Below are positions 57,044-64,000 of a DNA stretch of 64,000 bases, one piece after another. The notes below the pieces were generated by a model. The model had not been told where the DNA came from. It searched no databases and was given only the letters and a program-made list of their open reading frames with translations. The translations under genes were made by a program, and so were the position numbers. Numbering within the stretch: the first letter of the stretch is position 1; each line of letters opens with the position of its first letter. The DNA comes from an uncultured SAR86 cluster bacterium (GTDB lineage Bacteria; Pseudomonadota; Gammaproteobacteria; Magnimaribacterales; D2472), in NCBI GenBank assembly GCA_902579825.1, contig CACHII010000001.1, forward strand, positions 309,948-373,947, read 5' to 3'.

Positions 57044-58495
57044 TTATGGGATTTTTGAAAATAATGATTGAAAATCAATAACAGATGTTTCTTCGAGTTC
57101 CTTTTGGTTCATGCAAAGATTGAATATTTTATTAGAAACTTCTTCATCATATGTGATAGCCAAATTATCTTTAAATTTCTTTTCTAAAACTGAAATCCCT
57201 TCCTTTCTTCTTCTTTTATGGCCTATAGGATATTCAACTTCAACCTCATCTGTTGCTGTACCATCATTGAAATGGATTTGAATTCTATTTGCAATTGAAC
57301 GCTTATCTGCCTCAAGATACTCTTTTGAATATCTTTTATCCTCATTGATAATCATTTTTTCTCTTAGAGCGTCGATTCTTGAATCTTTTGCAACATCATC
57401 TTCGTAATCTTCTGCAACTAAATTACCTTTTAATAAACCAATAGCAACCATATATTGCAAGCAATGATCTCTATCAGCAGGATTGTTTAACTCACCTACT
57501 TTTGAGATAATTCTAATCGCAGATTCGTGCGTTGTAATCTCAACAGATTTTATATCATCGATTTTGTCTTTGATTTCGTGATGCAACTTTACTGCTGCCT
57601 CCACTGCAGTTTGAGCATGAAATTCTGCTGGAAAGCTAATTTTAAAAAGTATATTTTCCATTACATACGTTTCAAAAGCTTGAGGCAACGAAAGTTTTTC
57701 TCCATCAAATGAAACATCCTCAAACCCCCATACAGGTGCAGATAAAACTCCTGGATATCCCATCTCTCCTGACATAGTAATCATAGCTAGCCTAACTGCT
57801 CTGCTGGTAGCATCTCCAGCAGCCCAACTTTTTCTAGAGCCTGCATTTGGAGCATGTCTGTATGTTCTTAAACTTTGACCATCTGCCCAAGCCTGACTTA
57901 CAGAATCTTTAATTTGATCCACTGAACCGCCCAATAATTTTGTAGCAACTGCTGTTGATGCAACTTTAACTAATATAACGTGATCAAGACCAACTTTATT
58001 AAAACTGTTTTCAAGAGCTAAAACACCTTGAATCTCATGCGCCATAATCATAGATTCAAGAACAGTTCTCATGGTCAATGGCTCTTTTCCATTAGCAACA
58101 TTTTGTTGTGAAACAAAATCACATACCGATAATATTGCACCTAAGTTATCAGAAGGATGACCCCATTCTGCTGCAAGCCAAGTATCGTTATAATCAAGCC
58201 ATCGGATAATACAGCCAATGTCAAAAGCTCCTTTTACAGGATCTAATTCATAATCTGTACCAGGAACTCTCACACCAAAAGGAACTTTAGTATTTTTTAC
58301 AATTGGGCCAAGCATCTTTGTACAGGCAGAAAACTGCAGTGCTAAAAGACCACATCCAATGGTATCCATTAGACAGTTTCTTGCAGTATCTAAAGCTAAA
58401 TCAGATTTAATTTCGTAATTTGAAACATAATTAGCGATTTCGGATATAAGTCCATCAAAGCCAGGCCTGACATTCAGATCAACATTTGATGACAT
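57044..58495 (-). CDS. prpD: 2-methylcitrate dehydratase (MmgE/PrpD family)
   Basis: Dehydrates 2-methylcitrate to 2-methylaconitate. The MmgE/PrpD fold is shown by LALDTARNCLMDTIGCGLLAL, FDIGCIIRWLDYNDTWLAAEWGHPSDN, WADGQSLRTYRHAPNAGSRK, WAAGDATSRAVRL and FPAEFHAQTAVEAAV. Length 483 aa matches PrpD. It is the Fe-S-free PrpD type, so no AcnD/PrpF pair is needed. AcnB (41179-43761) would hydrate the product. It lies four bases after prpC. Confidence 0.94.
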   Translation of the reverse strand: MSSNVDLNVRPGFDGLISEIANYVSNYEIKSDLALDTARNCLMDTIGCGLLALQFSACTKMLGPIVKNTKVPFGVRVPGTDYELDPVKGAFDIGCIIRWLDYNDTWLAAEWGHPSDNLGAILSVCDFVSQQNVANGKEPLTMRTVLESMIMAHEIQGVLALENSFNKVGLDHVILVKVASTAVATKLLGGSVDQIKDSVSQAWADGQSLRTYRHAPNAGSRKSWAAGDATSRAVRLAMITMSGEMGYPGVLSAPVWGFEDVSFDGEKLSLPQAFETYVMENILFKISFPAEFHAQTAVEAAVKLHHEIKDKIDDIKSVEITTHESAIRIISKVGELNNPADRDHCLQYMVAIGLLKGNLVAEDYEDDVAKDSRIDALREKMIINEDKRYSKEYLEADKRSIANRIQIHFNDGTATDEVEVEYPIGHKRRRKEGISVLEKKFKDNLAITYDEEVSNKIFNLCMNQKELEETSVIDFQSLFSKIP

Positions 58496-58498
58496 ATT

Positions 58499-59620
58499 TT
58501 AGGGCCTATCTGCTATTTCAACCCAGTCTGAAGATTCAACTCCGATGTATTCAGCACTTGGTCTAATAATTCTGTTGTTCGCTCTTTGCTCCATACAATG
58601 CGCTGCCCAACCAGAAACTCTAGACATAACAAATATTGGAGTAAACAATTTTGTTGGGATACCCATGTAAAAATATGCAGGAGCATGGAAAAAGTCTGCA
58701 TTTGCAAACATCTTCTTTTCATCCGCCATAACTTTTTCAACTTCTTCAGCTACTTGATATAGCGTATCAGTATCAGCAAGTTCAGATAATTGTTTGGCGT
58801 ATTCTTTGATAACTGCATTTCTTGGATCTCGCACTGAATATACAGCGTGGCCAAAACCCATAATTTTTTCTTTGTTATTTAACATTTCAATAATGTTAGA
58901 TTTAGCTTCTTCTTTTGATGTCCAGTTTTCTATTAATTCCATAGCTTTTTCATTGGCACCTCCATGCAATGGACCTCTTAAGGAACCAATCGCAGCAACA
59001 ACACAGGAATGAATATCTGACATTGTTGAAGCACAAACTCTTGCTGTAAACGTAGAAGCATTAAACTCATGTTCAGCATATAAAATTAAAGATACATCCA
59101 TAACTTTCTTGTGCAATTCAGAGGGTTTTTCTCCATGAAGAATATGTAAAAAGTGTCCAGCCATAGAATCTTCATCATTGACCAAATCAATATCCAGTCC
59201 TTCGTGTGAAAACTTATACCAGTAAGTAACAATTGATGGCATGGTTGCTATCATTCTATTAATTGAATCTAATTGATTTGAAAAGTTACCTTCAGGCTCT
59301 AGATTTCCCAGCATAGATGTTCCAGATCTCATCACATCCATTGGGTGAGCTGTAGCAGGTATTTTTTGAAGAACTTCTTTTAAGGAGTCTGGGAGATCTC
59401 TTTGGCTTCTTAGTAATGCTTTGTAGTTATTTAATTCTTCTTGATTGGGTAGTTTGTCATAAAGTAAAAGATAAGCTACTTCTTCAAATGTTGCTTTTTC
59501 CGCAAGTAATTCAATTTTATGGCCTCTATAAGCAAGTCCTTCTATTTGACCAACCGTAGAAAGAGATGTCTCTCCAGCTACTTGGCCTCTTAGGCCCGCT
59601 CCTTCTAATTTTTTTGTCAT
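58499..59620 (-). CDS. prpC: 2-methylcitrate synthase
   Basis: Condenses propionyl-CoA with oxaloacetate. The citrate-synthase fold shows GLRGQVAGETSLSTVGQIEGLAYRGHKI, SLRGPLHGGANEKAMEL and MGFGHAVYSVRDPRNAVIKEYA, with catalytic His and Asp in MGFGHAVY and FFHAPAYFYMGIP. At 373 aa it is the short prpC/type I form. The prp neighbours favour methylcitrate over citrate synthase, though PrpC can have both activities. It is nine bases after prpB. Confidence 0.94.
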   Translation of the reverse strand: MTKKLEGAGLRGQVAGETSLSTVGQIEGLAYRGHKIELLAEKATFEEVAYLLLYDKLPNQEELNNYKALLRSQRDLPDSLKEVLQKIPATAHPMDVMRSGTSMLGNLEPEGNFSNQLDSINRMIATMPSIVTYWYKFSHEGLDIDLVNDEDSMAGHFLHILHGEKPSELHKKVMDVSLILYAEHEFNASTFTARVCASTMSDIHSCVVAAIGSLRGPLHGGANEKAMELIENWTSKEEAKSNIIEMLNNKEKIMGFGHAVYSVRDPRNAVIKEYAKQLSELADTDTLYQVAEEVEKVMADEKKMFANADFFHAPAYFYMGIPTKLFTPIFVMSRVSGWAAHCMEQRANNRIIRPSAEYIGVESSDWVEIADRP

Positions 59621-59629
59621 TTATATCCC

Positions 59630-60499
59630 TTAATTTTTTGACAATTTATCGTCAAGCTTTTTCTCAAAGTTATAATAATCTAAAACCTCATACAACTCCT
59701 CACGGGTCTGCATTATATCTAAGAGAGCTTCTTGTGTCCCGTCTTTAATTATTGAATTATATATTTTTTCTGCAGATTGGCTCATAGCTCTAAAAGCTGT
59801 GAGTGGATAAAGAACCATATCAACACCAACTTCTTTTAGTTGTTCTTGAGTAAATAAAGGCGTTTTTCCAAACTCTGTAATATTTGCTAAAACTGGTACT
59901 GAACAATGATTTTTGAGTTCTTTATACTGCTCTATTGATGTTACAGCTTCTAAAAATATGCCATCCGCACCCTCTTCAATATAAGATTTACATCTTTTGA
60001 TTGCTCCATCAATACCCTCAGATGCAATTGCATCAGTTCTTGCCATAACAAAAAAGGAATCATCTACTTTTGAATTAATAGCAATTTTCAATCTGCTTCT
60101 CATTTCTTCTATAGAAACTAATTGTTTATTAGGTCTATGTCCGCATCTTTTGTCAAAAACTTGATCTTCAATATGCACCGCTGCGCAACCAGCTTTACCC
60201 ATTTCAATAATAGTTTCTGCAATCTGATCAGACTCGCCCCAACCAGTATCAATATCTACAAGCAAAGGCAATGAAGTCGCAGAACTAATTCTTTTCACAT
60301 CAATTAAAACATCTTGCATAGTGGTAACACCTAAATCAGGTAACCCATATGAAGCAGCCGCAACTCCACTACCTGATAAATAAATAGCGCTATGTCCAGA
60401 TTTTTCTGCTAGTTTCGCAGAATATGCATTTATAGTTCCGGGTATGATTAATGGTTTGTTTTTATTGAGAGCATCTCTAAATTTTTGACCTGCCTGCAT
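59630..60499 (-). CDS. prpB: 2-methylisocitrate lyase
   Basis: Splits 2-methylisocitrate to pyruvate and succinate. It belongs to the isocitrate lyase/PEP mutase superfamily, with LPLLVDIDTGWGE, VHIEDQVFDKRCGHRPNKQ (catalytic Cys in the KRCGH loop), VMARTDAIASEG and ADGIFLEAV. Length 289 aa matches PrpB. First of the prpBCD genes in transcription order. It starts one base before the end of the queH reading frame region, so they are likely co-transcribed. No PrpR regulator is seen. Confidence 0.95.
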   Translation of the reverse strand: MQAGQKFRDALNKNKPLIIPGTINAYSAKLAEKSGHSAIYLSGSGVAAASYGLPDLGVTTMQDVLIDVKRISSATSLPLLVDIDTGWGESDQIAETIIEMGKAGCAAVHIEDQVFDKRCGHRPNKQLVSIEEMRSRLKIAINSKVDDSFFVMARTDAIASEGIDGAIKRCKSYIEEGADGIFLEAVTSIEQYKELKNHCSVPVLANITEFGKTPLFTQEQLKEVGVDMVLYPLTAFRAMSQSAEKIYNSIIKDGTQEALLDIMQTREELYEVLDYYNFEKKLDDKLSKN

Positions 60500-60500
60500 T

Positions 60501-61160
60501 TTAATAAAATTTAACTCCTCTAATAATTCTATCTTTGTTGTTTTGTCTTCTCCATCTATTAGTATCTCTTAAACTATAAACACATCCACAATATTCTTGC
60601 TGATAAAAATGTTCTCTCTTTGAAATTTCAATCATTCGTGATGAACCACCATCTTTACGCCAATTAAAATCCCAAAAACTAATATCTTCATATCTTGCTG
60701 CAGATCTGTGACCTGAATCATTAATTTGATTCATGTCTTTCCATCTAGAAATTCCTAAGGTGGTAGCAAATATATTAAATCCGTTTTCATGAGCAAATAA
60801 AGCTGATCTTTCAAATCTCATATCAAAACATTTTGTGCATCTTTCACCTCTTTCTGGTTCATCTTCAAGACCTTTGACTCTCTCAAACCAATTATCTTTA
60901 TCGTAATCTCCATCAATACACTCAAAACCAACTTTTTCACAAAACCTTCTGTTTTCATCTTTTCTTATTTCATACTCATCTATTGGATGAATATTTGGAT
61001 TATAAAAATATACTGTAGTCTTAATATTTGATGCAGCAATTGCCTCTATAATTTCTCCTGAGCATGGAGCGCAACAACTATGCAATAAAAGCTTATCTTC
61101 ATTGTTGGGCAACTGAAGTTCAGGCCGTTTATAGTTATCTAATTTGTACTTTTCACTCAT
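60501..61160 (-). CDS. queH: Epoxyqueuosine reductase QueH
   Basis: Last step of queuosine synthesis, reducing epoxyqueuosine in tRNA; the metal-cluster enzyme unrelated to QueG. It shows the paired cysteines SCCAPCSG (C29, C30, C33), [29 protein letters not shown] and [13 protein letters not shown] chose the ATG at 61160 (219 aa) because MSEKYKLDN begins just before the conserved core. It overlaps the thrH stop by eight bases (ATGAGTGA). A longer frame reaches 61226, inside thrH. Confidence 0.92.
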   Translation of the reverse strand: MSEKYKLDNYKRPELQLPNNEDKLLLHSCCAPCSGEIIEAIAASNIKTTVYFYNPNIHPIDEYEIRKDENRRFCEKVGFECIDGDYDKDNWFERVKGLEDEPERGERCTKCFDMRFERSALFAHENGFNIFATTLGISRWKDMNQINDSGHRSAARYEDISFWDFNWRKDGGSSRMIEISKREHFYQQEYCGCVYSLRDTNRWRRQNNKDRIIRGVKFY

Positions 61161-61767
61161 GATCAACGTAAATTGAATATGTAAGTATTGCTTCTTCGAG
61201 ATCATTATAACTATCAAAAGAATCAATTTCAGGATGCAATGAAGATATTTTTATTGGTGCATTTATAAAAAAACCTTTGTCAGCTATCTCAAACATCTGA
61301 ATATCATTATGTGAATCGCCTGCTGCAAAACATCTATATCCCATTTGTTTAAAATTTGAAATTGCTTGATGTTTTGCCTTTGGATGCCTTAGTTTATATG
61401 AAATAATTTGATCATTATCTATTTCTAAATTATGACAAAGCAAAAAAGGAAACCCTAGCTTCTTCATTAAAGGTTTCGCTATGTCATGAAATGTATCTGA
61501 GAGTATTACTACTTGAAAGTTTTTTCGTAAATTAGAAACAAAGTCAAAAGCACCTGGTAATAATTCAAGCGATGCTGCTGCTTCTTGAACATCAGATAGC
61601 ATAATCCCTTTTTCAGACATGATTTGTAACCTCATATCCATAAGTTTTTCATAACTGGGTATGTCTCTAGTTGTTTGACCCAGTTCCTCAATACCAGTAT
61701 TTAAAGCGACTCTTTCCCAAATTTCTGGCGTTAAAGTTCCTTCCATGTCTAGACATACTATTTCCAT
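61153..61767 (-). CDS. thrH: Phosphoserine phosphatase / homoserine phosphotransferase
   Basis: HAD-superfamily enzyme of 204 aa. The ThrH form from Pseudomonas dephosphorylates phosphoserine and can pass phosphate to homoserine. Motifs are [13 protein letters not shown] (nucleophile Asp), [10 protein letters not shown] and [13 protein letters not shown], with [12 protein letters not shown] as the ThrH-like lysine region. It lies four bases after the nucleotidase. It could complement serine or threonine synthesis, with aspartate kinase and asd in the same window. Confidence 0.9.
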   Translation of the reverse strand: MEIVCLDMEGTLTPEIWERVALNTGIEELGQTTRDIPSYEKLMDMRLQIMSEKGIMLSDVQEAAASLELLPGAFDFVSNLRKNFQVVILSDTFHDIAKPLMKKLGFPFLLCHNLEIDNDQIISYKLRHPKAKHQAISNFKQMGYRCFAAGDSHNDIQMFEIADKGFFINAPIKISSLHPEIDSFDSYNDLEEAILTYSIYVDHE

Positions 61768-61770
61768 AAT

Positions 61771-62673
61771 CTATTCATTTTTAATTCCATAGGGAACATG
61801 ACCGGATGTGGTGTTATCTATTGCGCCCATAATATGCTTTTTTTGATCATCGAAGAAGATATCTGCATCAAAAGAGTCAAGAAATTGACTTTTAGACATT
61901 CCACCTAAAAATAATGATTCATCAATTCTGACACCCCACTCTCTAAGAGTTTTTATAACTCTTTTATCAGAAGGAGCTGATCTGGCTGTTACAAGCGCAG
62001 TCCTGATTGGACACTCATTAATTTCAAAATCATTCTGAATTTTGTTTAATTCCACTAAAAATGATTTAAAAGGTCCTTCCTTAAGATTTGTCTCTGCATT
62101 GGCCTCGTTTTCAATAAATGCCTCAAGTCCCTTTTCATGATAAATCTTTTCGGAGTCATCCGAAAATATTACAGCATCTCCATCGAAAGCTATTTTTAAT
62201 AAATCTGACTTTGATTCTTTATGATTTTCAGCAGATCTTGGAATAATTGTTGCAGCAGCAACGTTACTTTCAATTGCAAGCTTTACATCTTCAATACTGC
62301 TAGATAAAAATAAATGTACGCCAAAGTCTTTTACATATCTATGAGGGCTTTCTCCACCACAAAATGCAGCCCTAGAAATATTTAAGTTATGATCCTCTAT
62401 TGAGTTTCTTATCCTTAATCCAGTATCAGATGTGTTTCTTGACAAAAGAATAACCTCTACTCGATCTGAACTCTCATAAAGATCGTTTATTTTTAAAATT
62501 TTTTCTACCAGGTTGAAAGCTTCACCGGGAGCAAGAGTATTGTCCTCATTTTCAATTTGATAATCTTGATAAGATTTCAAACCCTGCTTTTCATATATTT
62601 CATGACTTTCATCAAGATTAAAAAGAGCTCTAGATGATATACCAATTATTAATTTAGATTTTTTGTTACTCAT
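61771..62673 (-). CDS. 5'-nucleotidase, cN-I family
   Basis: Cytosolic 5'-nucleotidase of about 300 aa that dephosphorylates nucleoside monophosphates. Typical segments are LIIGISSRALFNLDESH, EVILLSRNTSDTGLRI, FCGGESPHRYV, AFDGDAVIFSDDSEKIY, TALVTARSAPSDKRVI and the end GHVPYGIK. First gene of the long minus-strand run to purF. Its promoter region is shared with lexA and includes the lexA SOS box, 34 bases from its start. Confidence 0.88.
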   Translation of the reverse strand: MSNKKSKLIIGISSRALFNLDESHEIYEKQGLKSYQDYQIENEDNTLAPGEAFNLVEKILKINDLYESSDRVEVILLSRNTSDTGLRIRNSIEDHNLNISRAAFCGGESPHRYVKDFGVHLFLSSSIEDVKLAIESNVAAATIIPRSAENHKESKSDLLKIAFDGDAVIFSDDSEKIYHEKGLEAFIENEANAETNLKEGPFKSFLVELNKIQNDFEINECPIRTALVTARSAPSDKRVIKTLREWGVRIDESLFLGGMSKSQFLDSFDADIFFDDQKKHIMGAIDNTTSGHVPYGIKNE

Positions 62674-62706
62674 AAATATTGGAAATATATTATATTTCGT
62701 ATTATA

Positions 62707-62722
62707 CTGTACATATATTCAG
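62707..62722. promoter_or_regulatory. LexA operator (SOS box) between lexA and the nucleotidase gene
   Basis: CTGTACATATATTCAG matches CTGT-N8-ACAG with one mismatch (TCAG for ACAG) and is flanked by TA/TA. It ends 13 bases before the lexA ATG at 62736, giving autoregulation. It is also 34 bases from the divergent nucleotidase ATG and might affect that operon. Confidence 0.85.
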
Positions 62723-62735
62723 TATATTTATTATT

Positions 62736-63356
62736 ATGAAAAAAATTACATCACAACAACAAAGAGTATTAGATTGTATTCAAATTTACTTAAATAAAAC
62801 AGGTTTTCCACCAACAAGAGCAGATATTTGCAAAGAATTGGGTTTTAAGTCCCCAAACTCTGCTGAAACTCACCTGAGAGCTCTTGAAAAAAAAGGCTTC
62901 ATCTCAATTGAAAGTGGAACATCAAGAGGCATCTCTATTATTAATAATGATAACAAGCTTACTCAAGCTGACAATGAATACCCTGTAATCGGTCTTGTTG
63001 CAGCAGGCTCTCCTACTCTTGCCCAAGAAAATATAGAACAAACAATAAACTGTCCAAATAAATTTTTTGATTCAGGTTTTGATTATTTTTTAAAAGTTAA
63101 AGGTTTGAGCATGAAAGATGTAGGTATCATGGAAGATGATCTCATAGCTGTTAAAAAAACTAATGAGGTTAGTAATGGAGATATAGTTATTGCAAGACTT
63201 GAGGATGAAGTTACTGTTAAGTTTTTTCAGAGGAAATCTCCAAAAATAGTTGAACTTGAGCCTGCAAATGAAGATTATGAAAATATTGTTGTAGATCTAG
63301 AGTATCAAGATTTTCATATTGAAGGTAAAAGTGTGGGATTACTAAGAAAAAATTAA
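62736..63356 (+). CDS. lexA: LexA repressor
   Basis: SOS repressor of 206 aa that autocleaves when RecA is activated. The N-terminal winged helix (MKKITSQQQRVLDCI, FPPTRADICKELGFKS, RALEKKGFI) is followed by the cleavage bond Ala90-Gly91 (VAAGSP). The dyad is Ser125 (GLSMKD) and Lys162 (EVTVKFF). I chose the ATG at 62736, which gives the normal N-terminus. The longer open frame from 62679 would run through the SOS box. Its end overlaps the following minus-strand gene by four bases. Confidence 0.97.
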   Translation: MKKITSQQQRVLDCIQIYLNKTGFPPTRADICKELGFKSPNSAETHLRALEKKGFISIESGTSRGISIINNDNKLTQADNEYPVIGLVAAGSPTLAQENIEQTINCPNKFFDSGFDYFLKVKGLSMKDVGIMEDDLIAVKKTNEVSNGDIVIARLEDEVTVKFFQRKSPKIVELEPANEDYENIVVDLEYQDFHIEGKSVGLLRKN

Positions 63357-63610
63357 TGGACTATAGTTTGTTTTTTTGAAAACTTATCTCTTTGTTTTTC
63401 GAAAAATTCATCTAAATCGCTGACATTCCCGCTAACACTTTCAATACCTGCCCTGATCATTTCTTTGGCTACATCTAGTTCTTGCCCTCTTAAAAAATCT
63501 TTAGATTCATTTGAAAACTCAATTTTTACAATAGGATTTTCTTTGTCATCAGATCTTCTTAAAACGATTGACCCGTCTGGTAATTGCGCTAGCTCTAAAT
63601 AGTTCGTCAT
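63353..63610 (-). CDS. Conserved small protein next to lexA
   Basis: Not a named family. The 85-aa product starts MTNYLELAQLPDGSIVLRR and continues with a short beta-sheet and a helix (ELDVAKEMIRAGIESVSG). From memory it resembles a small conserved protein located between lexA/sulA and topA in pseudomonads. This is unproven. I chose the ATG at 63610, with AAGGAA seven bases upstream, over the ATG at 63646, which would overlap the next gene. Confidence 0.6.
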   Translation of the reverse strand: MTNYLELAQLPDGSIVLRRSDDKENPIVKIEFSNESKDFLRGQELDVAKEMIRAGIESVSGNVSDLDEFFEKQRDKFSKKQTIVH

Positions 63611-63632
63611 TATTTTCCTTAATTGATTTAGC

Positions 63633-64000
63633 TTAACACTCATCAAGTACTTTGCGAAGTAAGTCTTTGAATGTTTTATATTTATTTAATATTAAATTAA
63701 ATTTTTTCAAGCTGTTTGCTTCATTTGATAAAATTAAATTTGTTTCAACCTCTTTGAAAAGTTTTTCTTTTGCATCTTCAACGATGCACAGAAGACCATC
63801 ACTTTTAAACTCATTTTCAACTATATTTTTGATAGATTCATATTCTTTAAGTGAATTCCATTTATAAATGTAATTAAGTTTACTAATTTTATCTTTAGGT
63901 TTATTAAATAAATCAAGAGTATGATCAGCAAGATTTGAAATAGCATTTTCTAACATAGAAATAAATAATAATTGATTTATTTGATCCTCATTAGAAGAAT
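63633..64000 (-). CDS. Hypothetical helical protein, N-terminus possibly outside the window
   Basis: Not recognised. The frame is open from the right edge. An ATG at 63956 would give 107 aa, but no stop lies between it and base 64000, so the true start may be further right. The visible part is almost all helical and lysine/leucine-rich, with no signal peptide or TM. In Pseudomonas a helical DUF6586-type protein lies between sulA and topA, which would fit the position. This link is an inference from location only. Confidence 0.5.
   Translation of the reverse strand, partial: SSNEDQINQLLFISMLENAISNLADHTLDLFNKPKDKISKLNYIYKWNSLKEYESIKNIVENEFKSDGLLCIVEDAKEKLFKEVETNLILSNEANSLKKFNLILNKYKTFKDLLRKVLDEC

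Noticed and set aside
61161..61226. Longer N-terminus for QueH
   Set aside because: It would overlap thrH by 74 bases and adds residues unlike the family; the ATG at 61160 precedes the conserved core.
62679..62735. Longer N-terminus for LexA
   Set aside because: It would translate the SOS operator and add a hydrophobic extension not found in LexA proteins; the family start is at 62736.
1..64000. CRISPR arrays, insertion sequences, prophage or integrase-flanked islands
   Set aside because: No regularly spaced repeats, transposase or integrase domains, or att-like duplications of tRNA ends were seen near tRNA-Ser or tRNA-Asn.

Overview
The window is a compact, AT-rich stretch (roughly one third G+C by eye) of a bacterial chromosome. 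Genes mostly abut or overlap, and no gap between genes exceeds about 135 bases. Gene content and order point to a marine gammaproteobacterium with a streamlined genome, most likely SAR86-like. The evidence is gammaproteobacterial gene order (leuCDB-asd-fimV-truA-trpF-accD-dedD-cvpA-purF, alaS-lysC-tRNA-Ser, purL divergent from mltF, ppiB-lpxH), a gammaproteobacterial LexA with CTGT-N8-ACAG operators, AcnB, ThrH, and a large TonB-dependent receptor. The lineage is an inference from memory of gene order, not from a database search. No rRNA, insertion sequence, prophage or CRISPR array is visible.

Layout. 1-1837: N-terminal two thirds or so of a TonB-dependent receptor (minus strand), running off the left edge. 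1970-11651: minus-strand block with thrS-yidD, a membrane-anchored alpha/beta hydrolase, a secreted NTF2-like protein, cysS with a PNPOx-like gene, maf, folE, and a 7-TM orphan. 11695-15692: a glyoxalase-II-like hydrolase, an SDR and a large secreted zinc metalloprotease. 15714-18155: a one-domain MGMT and ornithine aminotransferase, divergent from a CtlX-type citrulline hydrolase, suggesting citrulline to ornithine to glutamate semialdehyde. 18192-20357: an orphan lipoprotein/membrane-protein pair and a divergent MetF-like protein. 20378-26760: alaS-lysC-pyrC-tRNA-Ser, with pyrC where csrA would be expected, plus a gamma-carbonic-anhydrase-like gene and a Nudix gene. 26814-34077: a second Nudix, purL divergent from a shortened MltF, uvrB and tRNA-Asn. 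34110-41085: arsC, a sulfotransferase, ppiB-lpxH, SOS-controlled umuDC, several small orphans and a ferritin. 41179-43761: acnB.

43765-62673 is a nearly uninterrupted run of 20 minus-strand genes: a nucleotidase, thrH, queH, the methylcitrate genes prpBCD, aroC, leuCDB, asd, fimV, truA, trpFBA, accD, a SPOR protein, cvpA and purF. PrpBCD together with AcnB gives a complete propionyl-CoA to pyruvate/succinate methylcitrate route within the window. Leucine, tryptophan, chorismate, purine and aspartate-family steps are encoded side by side.

At the right edge lexA (start corrected to 62736, with an SOS box just upstream) faces two minus-strand genes. One has an N-terminus that may lie beyond the window. 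The SOS response is visible twice: a perfect LexA palindrome before umuDC and a near-perfect one before lexA.

The points most worth checking are the altered editing motif in ThrRS, the QxH-type dihydroorotase in the csrA slot, the orphan lipoprotein with a duplicated Cys-bounded domain, the 7-TM orphan, the MetF-like protein without the usual GD motif, and MltF without its solute-binding domain. I do not see convincing evidence for a wholly new multi-gene system.
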